Below are positions 16,593 through 29,335 of a DNA stretch of 64,000 nt, in pieces (the first letter of the stretch is position 1; every line of letters begins with the position of its first letter). The translations under genes were made by a program, and so were the position numbers. Under the pieces are notes generated by a model. The model ran no database searches and had not been told where the DNA came from. It saw only the letters and a program-made list of their open reading frames with translations. Source of the DNA: Flavobacterium oncorhynchi (GTDB taxonomy: Bacteria > Bacteroidota > Bacteroidia > Flavobacteriales > Flavobacteriaceae); the NCBI RefSeq assembly GCF_002217355.1, contig NZ_MUHA01000021.1, forward strand, positions 1-64,000. Reading direction: 5' to 3'.

Positions 16593-18779
16593 ATGCTAAA
16601 CCGCTTTTCTATTTTTAGGACTTTACTTCTTTTTGTTGCCTTTTTATTCTGTTCTCTGTCATCTGCACAGGAGAAAACAAAAGAAGCAACATGGATCTGG
16701 TATCCAGGTGATTTCGAAGTTTGGTTAAGCAATAAAATGCAAGTAAGACGTACAGAACGTGAAGCGGTATTCCCTCCGCTTTGGCAATATTACAGTCCGT
16801 ACGCTTTGGTTACTTTTCAAACAGAAGTAGATATTCCAAAGTCAGACGAAGTGAAAATTTACTCAGAAGGACCTTTTCAATTGCTTCTAGATGGCGTTCA
16901 GATTTACGGACAGCCAAAATCAATCGCAATTCCTGCCGGAAAACACAAAATTTCTTTTAAAGTTTACAATCAGGAAGTGTTGCCGGCTATTTATATTGCT
17001 GGTAATTATGTTAAATCTGATGCATCTTGGAAAGTAACCAATGAAGATAAACTTTGGATTGATGAAACTGGAAAAGCACAACAATCTGGTACGCCATGGG
17101 TTCCTGTTGGTTCTTGGAATTTTAATTCTCCAGAAAATAAACCTTCTCAGTTTAAACTAACAACCAAACCTTTAAGCGCTAAAAAAACAGAAAAAATAGG
17201 AGCTGGTCAACTAGTAGATTTTGGTAAAGAAACTTTTGGTTACATTAAAATTCATGGTTTAAAAGGAAAAGGTAAATTAGCATTGTATTATGGCGAATCT
17301 CGTGAAGAAGCTTTAGATTCTGCCAAATGCGAAACTTTAGATCATTTATCTTTTGATGGAAAACAATCTGAAACTTATACACATGATGGTTCGAAAGCAT
17401 TCCGCTATGTTCAGGTACAAGCAGATGCAGGTGTAAAATATGATTCGATTTCGATGCTTTATGAATATCTGCCACTGGACTATCGTGGTGCATTCAAATC
17501 TTCTGATGAACAATTGAATAAAATTTGGGATGTGTCGGCTTACACGATGCATTTAACGTCTCGTGAATTTTTTATTGACGGAATCAAACGTGATCGCTGG
17601 GTTTGGTCTGGTGATGCTTATCAAAGTTATTTAATGAATTATTATTTGTTTTTTGATTCGGCTTCGGTAGAACGAACTATGTTAGCACTTCGCGGAAAAG
17701 ATCCTGTAACTGCTCACGTCAATATCATAATGGATTATTCGCTGTATTGGTTTGTAGGTGTTTACGATTACTATTTGCATACGGGCGATACAAAATTTAT
17801 CAAGACTTTTTATCCAAGAATGAAATCACTTATGGATTTCTGTTTAGAAAGAAGAAACAAAAACGGATTCCTAGAACCTTTAGAAGGCGATTGGGTTTTT
17901 ATTGACTGGGCAGACGGATTGCCAAAAACAGGCGAAGTTAGTTTTGAGCAAATGCTTTTAGCGAGAAGTCTTGAAGCTATGTCAGTGAGTGCTGAAATTG
18001 CGGGGAAAAGTGAAGACCAAAAACAATATCAAAAATTAGGTAATGATTTAAAAACGAAATTATTTGATGTGTTTTGGGATAAAAAGGAAAACGTAATGAA
18101 GCATCAGCGTATTGATGGAAAAATTCAAAGCATTGTAACCAGATACGCTAATATGTTCGGTATTTTCTTTAATTATTTTACTGAAGAGCAAAAACAAAGC
18201 GTAAAAAATAAAGTACTCTTGAATAAAGATGTTCTTCAAATCACAACTCCATATATGCGTTTTTACGAGTTGGAAGCATTATGTGCGATGGGCGAACAGA
18301 ATTATGTTTTAAAAGAAATGAAAGATTATTGGGGCGGAATGTTAAATGAAGGCGCAACCTCTTTCTGGGAAGAATACAATCCGAACAAAAAGGGAACGGA
18401 GCATTTAACGATGTACGGTCGCCCTTATGGAAAAAGCCTTTGCCACGCTTGGGGCGCAAGTCCGATTTACTTATTAGGGAAATATTATTTGGGTGTAAAA
18501 CCAACTGCTCCAGGTTATTCAGAATATGAAATTAAACCAAATTTAGGAGGTTTAAAATGGATGGAAGGAAAAGTGCCAACACCAAACGGAGAAGTTGCCG
18601 TGTATTGTAGTACCAAAGAAATTAAAGTGAAAGCAGGCGAAGGAGAAGGGAAATTGATTTTTGAAAGTGCCAGCAAACCTAAAACAAACTCTGGAACGAT
18701 TACAGAATTAGCAAAAAATAAATATCAATTGATTGTAAAACCTAATGTGGAGTATAAAGTGAGTTATAAGGCTATTTGA
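16593..18779 (+). CDS. GH78-like alpha-L-rhamnosidase
   Basis: A 728-residue protein with a signal peptide ending SSAQ near residue 26, N-terminal beta-sandwich domains to about 290, then an (alpha/alpha)6 barrel. In the GH78 catalytic loop (D329-GIKR-D334-RWVWSG-D341) the canonical D-x4-E general acid is replaced by Asp334. The candidate base is Glu593 in FWEEYNP. A C-terminal beta-domain (about 640-728, GYSEYEIKPNLGG) is typical. It should release terminal L-rhamnose from pectic oligosaccharides; the altered acid position may mark a subgroup with a different linkage or sugar. It has its own promoter with the PUL direct-repeat element and heads the downstream run of genes. Confidence 0.8.
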   Translation: MLNRFSIFRTLLLFVAFLFCSLSSAQEKTKEATWIWYPGDFEVWLSNKMQVRRTEREAVFPPLWQYYSPYALVTFQTEVDIPKSDEVKIYSEGPFQLLLDGVQIYGQPKSIAIPAGKHKISFKVYNQEVLPAIYIAGNYVKSDASWKVTNEDKLWIDETGKAQQSGTPWVPVGSWNFNSPENKPSQFKLTTKPLSAKKTEKIGAGQLVDFGKETFGYIKIHGLKGKGKLALYYGESREEALDSAKCETLDHLSFDGKQSETYTHDGSKAFRYVQVQADAGVKYDSISMLYEYLPLDYRGAFKSSDEQLNKIWDVSAYTMHLTSREFFIDGIKRDRWVWSGDAYQSYLMNYYLFFDSASVERTMLALRGKDPVTAHVNIIMDYSLYWFVGVYDYYLHTGDTKFIKTFYPRMKSLMDFCLERRNKNGFLEPLEGDWVFIDWADGLPKTGEVSFEQMLLARSLEAMSVSAEIAGKSEDQKQYQKLGNDLKTKLFDVFWDKKENVMKHQRIDGKIQSIVTRYANMFGIFFNYFTEEQKQSVKNKVLLNKDVLQITTPYMRFYELEALCAMGEQNYVLKEMKDYWGGMLNEGATSFWEEYNPNKKGTEHLTMYGRPYGKSLCHAWGASPIYLLGKYYLGVKPTAPGYSEYEIKPNLGGLKWMEGKVPTPNGEVAVYCSTKEIKVKAGEGEGKLIFESASKPKTNSGTITELAKNKYQLIVKPNVEYKVSYKAI

Positions 18780-18825
18780 GTTCTTAGTCCTTAGTAATGT
18801 AATTAGTTTAGTGTGTTACGTTTAG

Positions 18826-18928
18826 TTTGTCATTTCGAGGAACGAGAAATCTTCGCAAGTAGCTCCACAAAGATTGATATGCAAAGCGTGTTCAGCAAAC
18901 GAAGATTTCTCCTTCGTCGAAATGACAA
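18826..18928. repeat. dispersed palindromic repeat, GTCATTTCGA family, copy 3
   Basis: TTTGTCATTTCGAGGAACG opens the element and CCTTCGTCGAAATGACAAG closes it. Here the two arms differ (GAGGAACGAG versus CTCCTTCGTC), so the stem has mismatches. It lies between the GH78 and beta-propeller genes. Confidence 0.8.
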
Positions 18929-18983
18929 GATTTGGGGGAAATGCATAAGAAAGAATAAAAGCCAATAAAAAAATAAAAAACCA

Positions 18984-20666
18984 ATGTTTTCAAAAAACAC
19001 AAAATACAGCTTCAAATTAAAAACAGCATTCTTAATGCTATTAACCGTCTGCATTCAAGCCACAGCACAAACCACCGCATGGAAACCAGCATCATTTGAG
19101 ATTGTAAAATCAAATTACAAAACTTTCAAAACCACACAATACGCTCATGTGTTTTCAGGAAGCAAACACAATATTGTTCGTTTAGCTCCAGAATTACAAG
19201 GTTTGCAAGGCGTTGAACTTCCTTTAGACAAATATAAAAATGGAACGAATGCTCCGTTACAATTAAAATTTAAGGAACCAGTAACTGTTTTGATTGGTGT
19301 TTTTCAGGATAAAAATGCTAAGTATCTTCAAGCCGATAAACTTCAAAATGCTAAATTAATTTTAGAAAGTGGGGTTACTATAACAGGATTGCCTTCAGTT
19401 AATGTTTATGCGGTTTCCTTTTCAAAAGGAACACAAACATTAAATTTTGGAAAAGGATTATTTGCTTTTTTAGGAGTTGTAAAAGCTTCTGAAAAACTAA
19501 ACGAAAGAAATGCCAATTTCCCAGACGGAAAACTTTGGAATCCAACTTTTATCGTTGAAGGATTTTCAGATGAAAAACCGCTTTTCGAAATTATCGGTGG
19601 AGAGAACAAACCCGTTATTGATGAAAGAATGTCTGGAACAGAAGAAATCCAAGGCGGTTTTGAGGGTGGACGTGTGGTAAAAGTCGGAGATATCTATCAT
19701 ATGTTTCCAACCGAAAGAGCGGGCGAAAAAGGCGTAGATTATTATTACGATCGTGTAAAAACCAAAATTGGACATTGGACAAGCAAAGATGCAATCCATT
19801 GGAAAAGAGAATCTACAATCTACCAAGCGAGTGGAACTTACGCTGTAACGGAAGATGATAATCCAATGAACGATCGTCGTGCTGCTATTTGGTCGTATAT
19901 GCCTGTTTTTAATGAAAAAGCAAACAAATGGTACGGCTATTATTTGGCTTATACGGTAAGTAAAGAAATAGAACCAAATCACTCTTTCGGAAGAATTTGG
20001 CGTTGTGAATCAATGGTTGAAGGAATCAACGGAATTGGCGGACCATATAAAGATATGGGAATCATTATGGAACCGGGATTAGATTCTCAGCCTTGGGAAG
20101 GACGTCAGGGAGTTGCTTCGTTTTTTCCGTATCAAGTAGGCGACAAATATTTCGGATTTTACAGCGGTGCGTATCCATTCAATTCATGGGCAGATTATCC
20201 GAAGAAATCAGGAAAAGGCTGGTTTGTAGCTTTAGCCGAATCCAAAAGTTTAGAAGGTCCTTGGTTGAGAATGAACAAAGGCTTGGAACCCATTAAAACC
20301 ATGCATCCACAGTTTGTTGAAAATCCAATTGTTAGTCAATTACCAAACGGTCTGTACATTGCTATTTTCGACGGAGGTCCAGACGGCTGGGGGCACCATT
20401 TACCCAACATGATTGCATATTCGTTATCAGCAGACGGAATTAATTGGGCAGAAGCACATTATTTACCAATCGAAACTAAAGTCGATAAATGGTGGGATAT
20501 TATGAGAACGCCATTATGTTTAATCCCGGAAGGAAACGATGTTTATACTATAGTGTATAATGCCATCGATTTAAAAAGGAGATTTCACCCAACCGGAATG
20601 GTAAAAGTCAAACTGAATAAAGATGTAATGGAATCCAAATTAAAAGAATTGAAAAAAATAAATTAA
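18984..20666 (+). CDS. secreted five-bladed beta-propeller glycosidase-like protein (GH43/GH32 superfamily)
   Basis: A 560-residue protein; the signal peptide ends IQATAQ near residue 29. Residues 30-175 form a beta-rich N-terminal domain. The remainder carries repeated blades: GGRVVKVGDIYHMFPTE, IGHWTSKDAIHWKRES, YMPVFNEKANKWYGYYLAY, FVALAESKSLEGPWLRM, MIAYSLSADGINWAEA. The pattern of a strand, an acidic turn and S-x-D-(G)-x-x-W is typical of GH43/32/117-type propellers. I cannot place it in a numbered family. Neighbours suggest removal of a side-chain sugar such as arabinose or galactose from rhamnogalacturonan. Confidence 0.65.
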   Translation: MFSKNTKYSFKLKTAFLMLLTVCIQATAQTTAWKPASFEIVKSNYKTFKTTQYAHVFSGSKHNIVRLAPELQGLQGVELPLDKYKNGTNAPLQLKFKEPVTVLIGVFQDKNAKYLQADKLQNAKLILESGVTITGLPSVNVYAVSFSKGTQTLNFGKGLFAFLGVVKASEKLNERNANFPDGKLWNPTFIVEGFSDEKPLFEIIGGENKPVIDERMSGTEEIQGGFEGGRVVKVGDIYHMFPTERAGEKGVDYYYDRVKTKIGHWTSKDAIHWKRESTIYQASGTYAVTEDDNPMNDRRAAIWSYMPVFNEKANKWYGYYLAYTVSKEIEPNHSFGRIWRCESMVEGINGIGGPYKDMGIIMEPGLDSQPWEGRQGVASFFPYQVGDKYFGFYSGAYPFNSWADYPKKSGKGWFVALAESKSLEGPWLRMNKGLEPIKTMHPQFVENPIVSQLPNGLYIAIFDGGPDGWGHHLPNMIAYSLSADGINWAEAHYLPIETKVDKWWDIMRTPLCLIPEGNDVYTIVYNAIDLKRRFHPTGMVKVKLNKDVMESKLKELKKIN

Positions 20667-20670
20667 AGTT

Positions 20671-20773
20671 TCCCGCAGATTTTGCAGATCAGGCAAATAA
20701 AAAAAAATCAGCTAAATCTGCAAAATCTGCGAGAGAAAAATAAGAAAAAACTTAGTCCCGATAGCCATCGGGA
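20671..20773. repeat. CGCAGATTT inverted repeat and CCCGATAGCCATCGGG hairpin
   Basis: CCCGCAGATTTTGCAGATC at the left is complemented by AAATCTGCAAAATCTGCG at the right. A perfect stem TCCCGAT/ATCGGGA (20756-20773) follows. The first element belongs to a second dispersed family seen again at 25559, 30892, 35820, 46988, 53011, 54826 and 57599. The hairpin recurs at 54874 and 57532. Confidence 0.75.
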
Positions 20774-20804
20774 TAGCGCCTAAAAGGCAAAAAAAAACAT
20801 AAAA

Positions 20805-21929
20805 ATGAAAATTAAATACCTAATCTTAACCATTTCAGCATTTGCCATAACAAGCTGTGCAACTAAATATAAGAAAAGAGAAATCAACGAAACAGTAATG
20901 CAGGAGATTTATGAAGAAATCAAAACGCCTTATAAATACGGTTTGGTAATGGTTCCTACCGACAACTCATACAAAATGGATTGTCCGAGTGTGTTTAGAA
21001 AAGACGGGAAATGGTATATGACCTATTTAATTTACGATGGACGAGGTTATGAAACTTGGTTAGCAGAAAGTGATAATTTGTTAGACTGGAAACATTTGGG
21101 AAAAGTAATGTCTTTTTCAGAAAATGAAAAACATTGGGATGTAAACCAAAAAGCAGGATATATTTCGTTGCAAGACCTTACTTGGGGCGGAAGTTACGAA
21201 TGGGAAAAGTATGATGATAAATACTGGATGAGTTATTTTGGCGGAGACAGCAAAGGTTACGAAGCAGGGGTTTTATCAATCGGAATGGCATATACAAAAG
21301 AAGCGCCGACAAAACCACACGAATTCCAAAGATTAGAAAATCCAGTTTTAACGCCAAAAGACAAAGACGCCAGATGGTGGGATAATAGTACGATGTACAA
21401 AAACAGTGTAATCCGTGATAAAGATAAACTGACAGGACACAATTTTATCATGTATTATAATGCCCGTGGCGATAGTATAAATCCTGCTAAAGGTGCTGAG
21501 CGTATTGCTATGGCAGTATCAAATGATATGAAAACTTGGAAACGTTATGGCGATAAACCTTTAATCAATCATCATAAAGGAATTTCGGGAGATGCTTATA
21601 TTCAGCGTATTAATGATACTTGGGTAATGTTCTATTTTGGAGCTTTCTGGACGGGATGGGATCAAGGTGCGTTTAACCGGTTTGCCGTTTCGAATGATTT
21701 GGTAAACTGGACGGACTGGAAAGGTGACGATTTAGTTAAATCTTCTGAACCTTATGATGATATGTTTGCTCATAAATCATTTGTTGTAAAACATGATGGC
21801 GTTGTCTATCATTTTTACTGTGCCGTTAACAAAGCAGAACAAAGAGGAATTGCCATTGCAACGTCTAAAGATTTAGGGAAAAGCAAATTGAATTTTGTGG
21901 CACCGCCGGAGAAAAAGACGAAGAAATAG
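20805..21929 (+). CDS. beta-propeller glycosidase-like lipoprotein (GH43/GH130 superfamily)
   Basis: A 374-residue lipoprotein. The signal ITSC-A places the lipidated cysteine at about residue 18, so it is probably anchored to the outer membrane. Five blades are suggested by DCPSVFRKDGKWYMTYLIYDG, TWLAESDNLLDWKHLGKV, NSVIRDKDKLTGHNFIMYYNAR, IAMAVSNDMKTWKRYG and DAYIQRINDTWVMFYFG. Asp and Glu residues in the DCPS and YEAG strands are catalytic candidates. The family number is not certain. It follows a related propeller gene with a 138-base gap containing repeats, and precedes the GH2 gene. Surface anchoring suggests action on polymer or large oligosaccharides. Confidence 0.65.
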   Translation: MKIKYLILTISAFAITSCATKYKKREINETVMQEIYEEIKTPYKYGLVMVPTDNSYKMDCPSVFRKDGKWYMTYLIYDGRGYETWLAESDNLLDWKHLGKVMSFSENEKHWDVNQKAGYISLQDLTWGGSYEWEKYDDKYWMSYFGGDSKGYEAGVLSIGMAYTKEAPTKPHEFQRLENPVLTPKDKDARWWDNSTMYKNSVIRDKDKLTGHNFIMYYNARGDSINPAKGAERIAMAVSNDMKTWKRYGDKPLINHHKGISGDAYIQRINDTWVMFYFGAFWTGWDQGAFNRFAVSNDLVNWTDWKGDDLVKSSEPYDDMFAHKSFVVKHDGVVYHFYCAVNKAEQRGIAIATSKDLGKSKLNFVAPPEKKTKK

Positions 21930-22030
21930 TTATGAGTTATGAAATACCTTAATACTCCCAACTGAAATGACTCCGTTAGGAGCCTCTCGTCGGTAGAAAA
22001 GAAATAGCACAGAGAAAATTTGTCCCTTAG

Positions 22031-25396
<3,366 letters not shown>

Positions 25397-25433
25397 TAAT
25401 TGATAATTAAAAATTAAGAATTAAAAGTTACAG

Positions 25434-25765
25434 TTTGTCATTTCGACGTAAGGAGAAATCTTCGCAAGAAACTCCACAAAGATAGGATTTTCGTTACGGA
25501 GCTACTTGTGGAGATTTCTCCTTACGTCGAAATGACAAAAAAGACGAAAAAAAGTAAAAAATCTGCCAAATCAGCCAAATCTGCGAGAGAAAATTTTTCC
25601 CGCAGATTTAGCAGATCAAACAGATCATCAAACATAGCCCGAGGTTTAAACCTCTGGAAACGTATTGTTTAATCACGTTACGTCCCAATGGTTGAAACCA
25701 TTGGCTATGTTTTTAATAACAAATAATACATCAAACCCGACAGGTTTCAAAAACCTGTCGGGTTT
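25434..25765. repeat. 392-base intergenic repeat cluster
   Basis: In order: a GTCATTTCGA-family element (25434-25540), a CGCAGATTT-family element (25559-25619), an AGCCCGAGGTTTAAACC / GGTTGAAACCATTGGCTA inverted pair (about 25637-25709), and a perfect AACCCGACAGGTTT / AAACCTGTCGGGTT hairpin (25733-25765). The last can act as a terminator before the GH106 gene. No coding sequence is seen. Confidence 0.8.
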
Positions 25766-25788
25766 ACAAACAAAATAAAAACAATAAA

Positions 25789-28700
25789 ATGTTTCAAAAA
25801 AAACACCTCTTTTTTATCCTCCTTTTAGCAAGCTTCGTCTCTGCACAGGAAGTCCATAAAAAAGAAACCAACTTTCAGCCAACATTAGAATCCTCAAGAC
25901 CTTGGGTATATTGGTATTGGATGAAATCGGCGTATTCTAAACCTGGAATTACGGCCGATTTAGAAGCTATGAAACAAGCGGGAATTGCGGGTGCTTATTT
26001 AATGACTATCAAAGGGCCAGCCAATCCACCATTGATAGATCCGCCGGTTTTGCAGTTGAGTCCGGAGTTTTGGGATATGATTCATTGGGCTTTTAAAGAA
26101 GCAGATCGTTTAGGTTTGAAACTAGCTTTTCACGGAGCAGACGGATTTGCCGTTGCAGGCGGGCCATGGATTACACCAGAAATGTCGATGCAGAAAGTAG
26201 TTTGGTCGACGACTGAAATTTTAGGCGGAAAAAAAGTTACGTCAAAACTACCAGTTCCAGCGCATTACAAAGACTATTATAAAGACATTGCCACTTTTGC
26301 GATTCCGATTAAAGAATACCAAATTACGTCGCAGGTGCAATTGCCAAAAGTAACCACATCAAACAATACAGATGCATTGTTTTTGGCGGATCCTAAAAAA
26401 GACGAAAACTTCAAGTTTGTAGATGCAGGATGGATTCAATACGAATTTGCGCAGCCTTTTACCTGCAAATCAATTGTCATTGAAACCAAAGGAAGGGATT
26501 TTCAGGCACAACGTCTAATTGTGGAAGTGAGCGATGACGGCGTTCATTTTAGATTTCACGAAAGACTGATTGCACCGCGTCATGGCTGGCAGGATATGGA
26601 TTTCCCAAATACACATACCATTACGCCAGTTACAGCAAAATATTTCAGATTTGTTTACGATCCAAAAGGGACAGAACCCGGAGCAGAAGATTTGGATTTT
26701 GCGAAGTGGAAACAAAACCTGAAAGTGAGTAAAATTACACTTTCGAATCAGTCGCTAATTAATAATTACGAAGGAAAATCAGGAGCAATTTGGCGTTTGA
26801 CTCCACAGACTACTGAAAAAGAAATTCCAAATTCTGATGCATTCAAAAAATCAGAATTCATCAATATTTCCAATTTTGTTGATGCTGATGGAAATTTGAA
26901 TTGGAAAGCACCAAAAGGAAAGTGGAAAATTATCCGAATGGGACATACTTCTACAGGGCATGAAAATGCAACTGGCGGAGCAGGAAAAGGACTGGAAGTT
27001 GACAAATTTAATCCTGAATTAATTCGTTTTCAATTGGATCATTGGTTTGGAGAAGCCGTTCGTTCTGCTGGATCAGAATTGGCTTCAAAAGTTTTAGAAA
27101 TCCTTCATTTTGACAGTTGGGAATGCGGAAGTCAAAATTGGTCTTCGGTTTTTCAGGCTGAATTTAAAAAGAGACGCGGTTACGATATTGTAGAATATTT
27201 GCCTGTAATGGCTGGAATTCCGATAGAAAGTGCCGATTTCTCAGAGAAAGTTTTATACGATATTAGAAAAACAATTGCCGATTTAGTGTCCGATAATTTC
27301 TATGGAACTGTAGCACAGATTGCGAAAGAATATAACGTTAAGTTAAGTTCAGAAAACGTTGCACCAACAATGATGAGCGATGCATTGTTACATTATAAAT
27401 ATGTTGATTATCCGGGTGGAGAATTTTGGCTGAAAAGCCCAACACATGACAAACCTTTCGATATGGTTGATGCCATTTCGGGCGGACATATTTATGGAAA
27501 AGATATTATTCAGGCAGAATCTTTTACCGCTTTACGAATGGATTGGGACGAACATCCCGGAAATCTAAAAACAACAGCAGACCTCAATTATGCTTTAGGA
27601 ATCAACCGTTTATTCTATCACGTTTTTGTCCATAATCCGTGGACGGACAGAAAACCCGGAATGACTCTGGACGACATTGGAACCTTTTTCCAAAGAGACC
27701 AAACTTGGTGGAAGCCTGGGCAAGCTTGGTTTGATTATTGTCAAAGAGTGCAGTTTCAATTGCAAAAAGGAAAACCTGTAATTGATCTGGCAGTTTTTAT
27801 TGGCGAAGATTTTCCTTCCCGTTCTTTTGTTCCAGATCGTTTGGTTCCTTTTATTCCGAATGTTTTCGGAAAAGAAAGATTGGAAAGCGAGAAAATCCGT
27901 TTAGAAAATGAAGGTCAGCCAACGGCAAAAATGCCAAAAGAAGTCACCTATTCTAAAAACATAACTGATTTATCACAATGGATTAATCCGCTAAATGGTT
28001 ATCAATATGATTCTTTCAACGCTGATGTTTTAATTAATCGTGCGAAAGTGGTAAACGGAAAAATCTCATTTGATGGCGGAATTGAATATGGAGCTTTATT
28101 CTTTCCGGGAAGTCATAAAATGGCACCAAATAAGATTTTGTCTTTGGCTTCCGCCGAAAAAATATTGCAATTACTAAAAGACGGTGCAACGATTTTTGTA
28201 GATGAAAAACCGAATCTTCAGCCAGGAATTCAATCAGAAACCGATCAAAAGAAATGGCAGGATATAATTGATGAAATCTGGAATAATTCCAATTCATCAA
28301 CATGGAAAATCGGAAAAGGAACGGTTGTTAAATTACCGTATTTAGGAAATGATTTTACTTCCATCGGAATTACTCAGGATATTTATTTTCGTAATCTAAA
28401 GCGTTTGGAAGCCGAAACATTGGCTTGGACACATCGTAAATCGGATACTGAAGATATTTATTTCATTTCCAATCAAAAAGGAGAAAAAAGAATATTTGAT
28501 GCTTCTTTCAGAATAGCAGGAAAAGTGCCGCAATGGTATAATCCCGTAATAGATCAAACTTCGGATTTAGCGAATTGGAAAATTGAAAACGGAAGAACAA
28601 TTGTTTCGATAGCTTTAGAGGCCAACGAGTCTGGTTTTGTGATTTTTAAAGGAGAAACGAAAGAAGTTTTAGCACAAGGAAAGTCTTCTGAATTGGAGAA

Positions 28701-29178
28701 AGTTCAGACTTTAGGTGAAAACTGGGAATTGCAGTTTGATCCTGAATTTAAAGGCCCAAAAGAGGTTGTAAAAACAAATAAGCTTTTTGATTGGAGCACT
28801 TCCGAAAATGATCAGATTAAGTATTATTCGGGAACTGTAATCTATAGAAAAGATTTTGTCTGGAAAGGAAAAAGCACAGATAAAATTTGGTTGGATTTAG
28901 GGGAAATCTCAAATATTGCCGAAATCAAAATCAATGGAAAAGACTGTGGAACGCTTTGGACTTTCCCTTTCAAAACAGACATTTCAAAAGCTTTACAAAA
29001 AGGAAAAAATTCAATAGAAATTAAAGTCACAAATACTTGGGCAAATAGATTAATCGGCGATCAAAAATTGCCAAAAGAAGAAAGATTAACGTGGACAACA
29101 GCGCCATTTCGATTAGAAGGGGAACCGTTGTTGAAAGCTGGATTATTAGGGCCAGTTATAATTTTACAGGAGAAATAA
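25789..29178 (+). CDS. GH106 alpha-L-rhamnosidase
   Basis: A 1129-residue secreted protein (signal ending VSAQ, residue 20). The N-terminus shows the GH106 hallmark RPWVYWYWMKS (37-47) followed by GITADLEAMKQAGIAGAYLM, the first strand of the TIM barrel. An inserted galactose-binding-like sandwich sits at about 150-300, and the barrel continues through HFDSWECGSQNW and YGKDIIQAESFT. The C-terminus (about 1020-1110, LGEISNIAEIKINGKDCGTLW) is a GH2-type sugar-binding domain. GH106 enzymes release L-rhamnose with inversion from rhamnogalacturonan I or II, and two of them act on RG-II in Bacteroides. Length is normal for the family. Confidence 0.9.
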   Translation: MFQKKHLFFILLLASFVSAQEVHKKETNFQPTLESSRPWVYWYWMKSAYSKPGITADLEAMKQAGIAGAYLMTIKGPANPPLIDPPVLQLSPEFWDMIHWAFKEADRLGLKLAFHGADGFAVAGGPWITPEMSMQKVVWSTTEILGGKKVTSKLPVPAHYKDYYKDIATFAIPIKEYQITSQVQLPKVTTSNNTDALFLADPKKDENFKFVDAGWIQYEFAQPFTCKSIVIETKGRDFQAQRLIVEVSDDGVHFRFHERLIAPRHGWQDMDFPNTHTITPVTAKYFRFVYDPKGTEPGAEDLDFAKWKQNLKVSKITLSNQSLINNYEGKSGAIWRLTPQTTEKEIPNSDAFKKSEFINISNFVDADGNLNWKAPKGKWKIIRMGHTSTGHENATGGAGKGLEVDKFNPELIRFQLDHWFGEAVRSAGSELASKVLEILHFDSWECGSQNWSSVFQAEFKKRRGYDIVEYLPVMAGIPIESADFSEKVLYDIRKTIADLVSDNFYGTVAQIAKEYNVKLSSENVAPTMMSDALLHYKYVDYPGGEFWLKSPTHDKPFDMVDAISGGHIYGKDIIQAESFTALRMDWDEHPGNLKTTADLNYALGINRLFYHVFVHNPWTDRKPGMTLDDIGTFFQRDQTWWKPGQAWFDYCQRVQFQLQKGKPVIDLAVFIGEDFPSRSFVPDRLVPFIPNVFGKERLESEKIRLENEGQPTAKMPKEVTYSKNITDLSQWINPLNGYQYDSFNADVLINRAKVVNGKISFDGGIEYGALFFPGSHKMAPNKILSLASAEKILQLLKDGATIFVDEKPNLQPGIQSETDQKKWQDIIDEIWNNSNSSTWKIGKGTVVKLPYLGNDFTSIGITQDIYFRNLKRLEAETLAWTHRKSDTEDIYFISNQKGEKRIFDASFRIAGKVPQWYNPVIDQTSDLANWKIENGRTIVSIALEANESGFVIFKGETKEVLAQGKSSELEKVQTLGENWELQFDPEFKGPKEVVKTNKLFDWSTSENDQIKYYSGTVIYRKDFVWKGKSTDKIWLDLGEISNIAEIKINGKDCGTLWTFPFKTDISKALQKGKNSIEIKVTNTWANRLIGDQKLPKEERLTWTTAPFRLEGEPLLKAGLLGPVIILQEK

Positions 29179-29210
29179 ATGTTAGCCACAGGTTAAAATG
29201 ATTATTTGGA

Positions 29211-29279
29211 TTGTCACCCTGAGCGAAGTCGAAGGGCGCTTCAATTAGAATCGGGCTTCGACTTCGCTCAGCCTGACAT
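29211..29279. repeat. palindromic element, TGAGCGAAGTCGAAG family
   Basis: TTGTCACCCTGAGCGAAGTC and its near-complement ending in GCCTGACAT make a long hairpin with a short A/T loop. It resembles a distant relative of the GTCATTTCGA family in layout. The GCCACAGG / AATCTGTGGC pair surrounds it (29184-29320). No gene is seen in this 157-base gap. Confidence 0.75.
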
Positions 29280-29335
29280 AACTAAAACTAATAATCCTTT
29301 TTAATCCTTTAATCTGTGGCAAAAAAACAAAAAAA

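Noticed and set aside
19566..19982. Minus-strand ORF of 138 codons
   Set aside because: It is antisense within the beta-propeller gene and rich in Phe/Ile, as expected for a reverse frame; there is no start context or homology signature.
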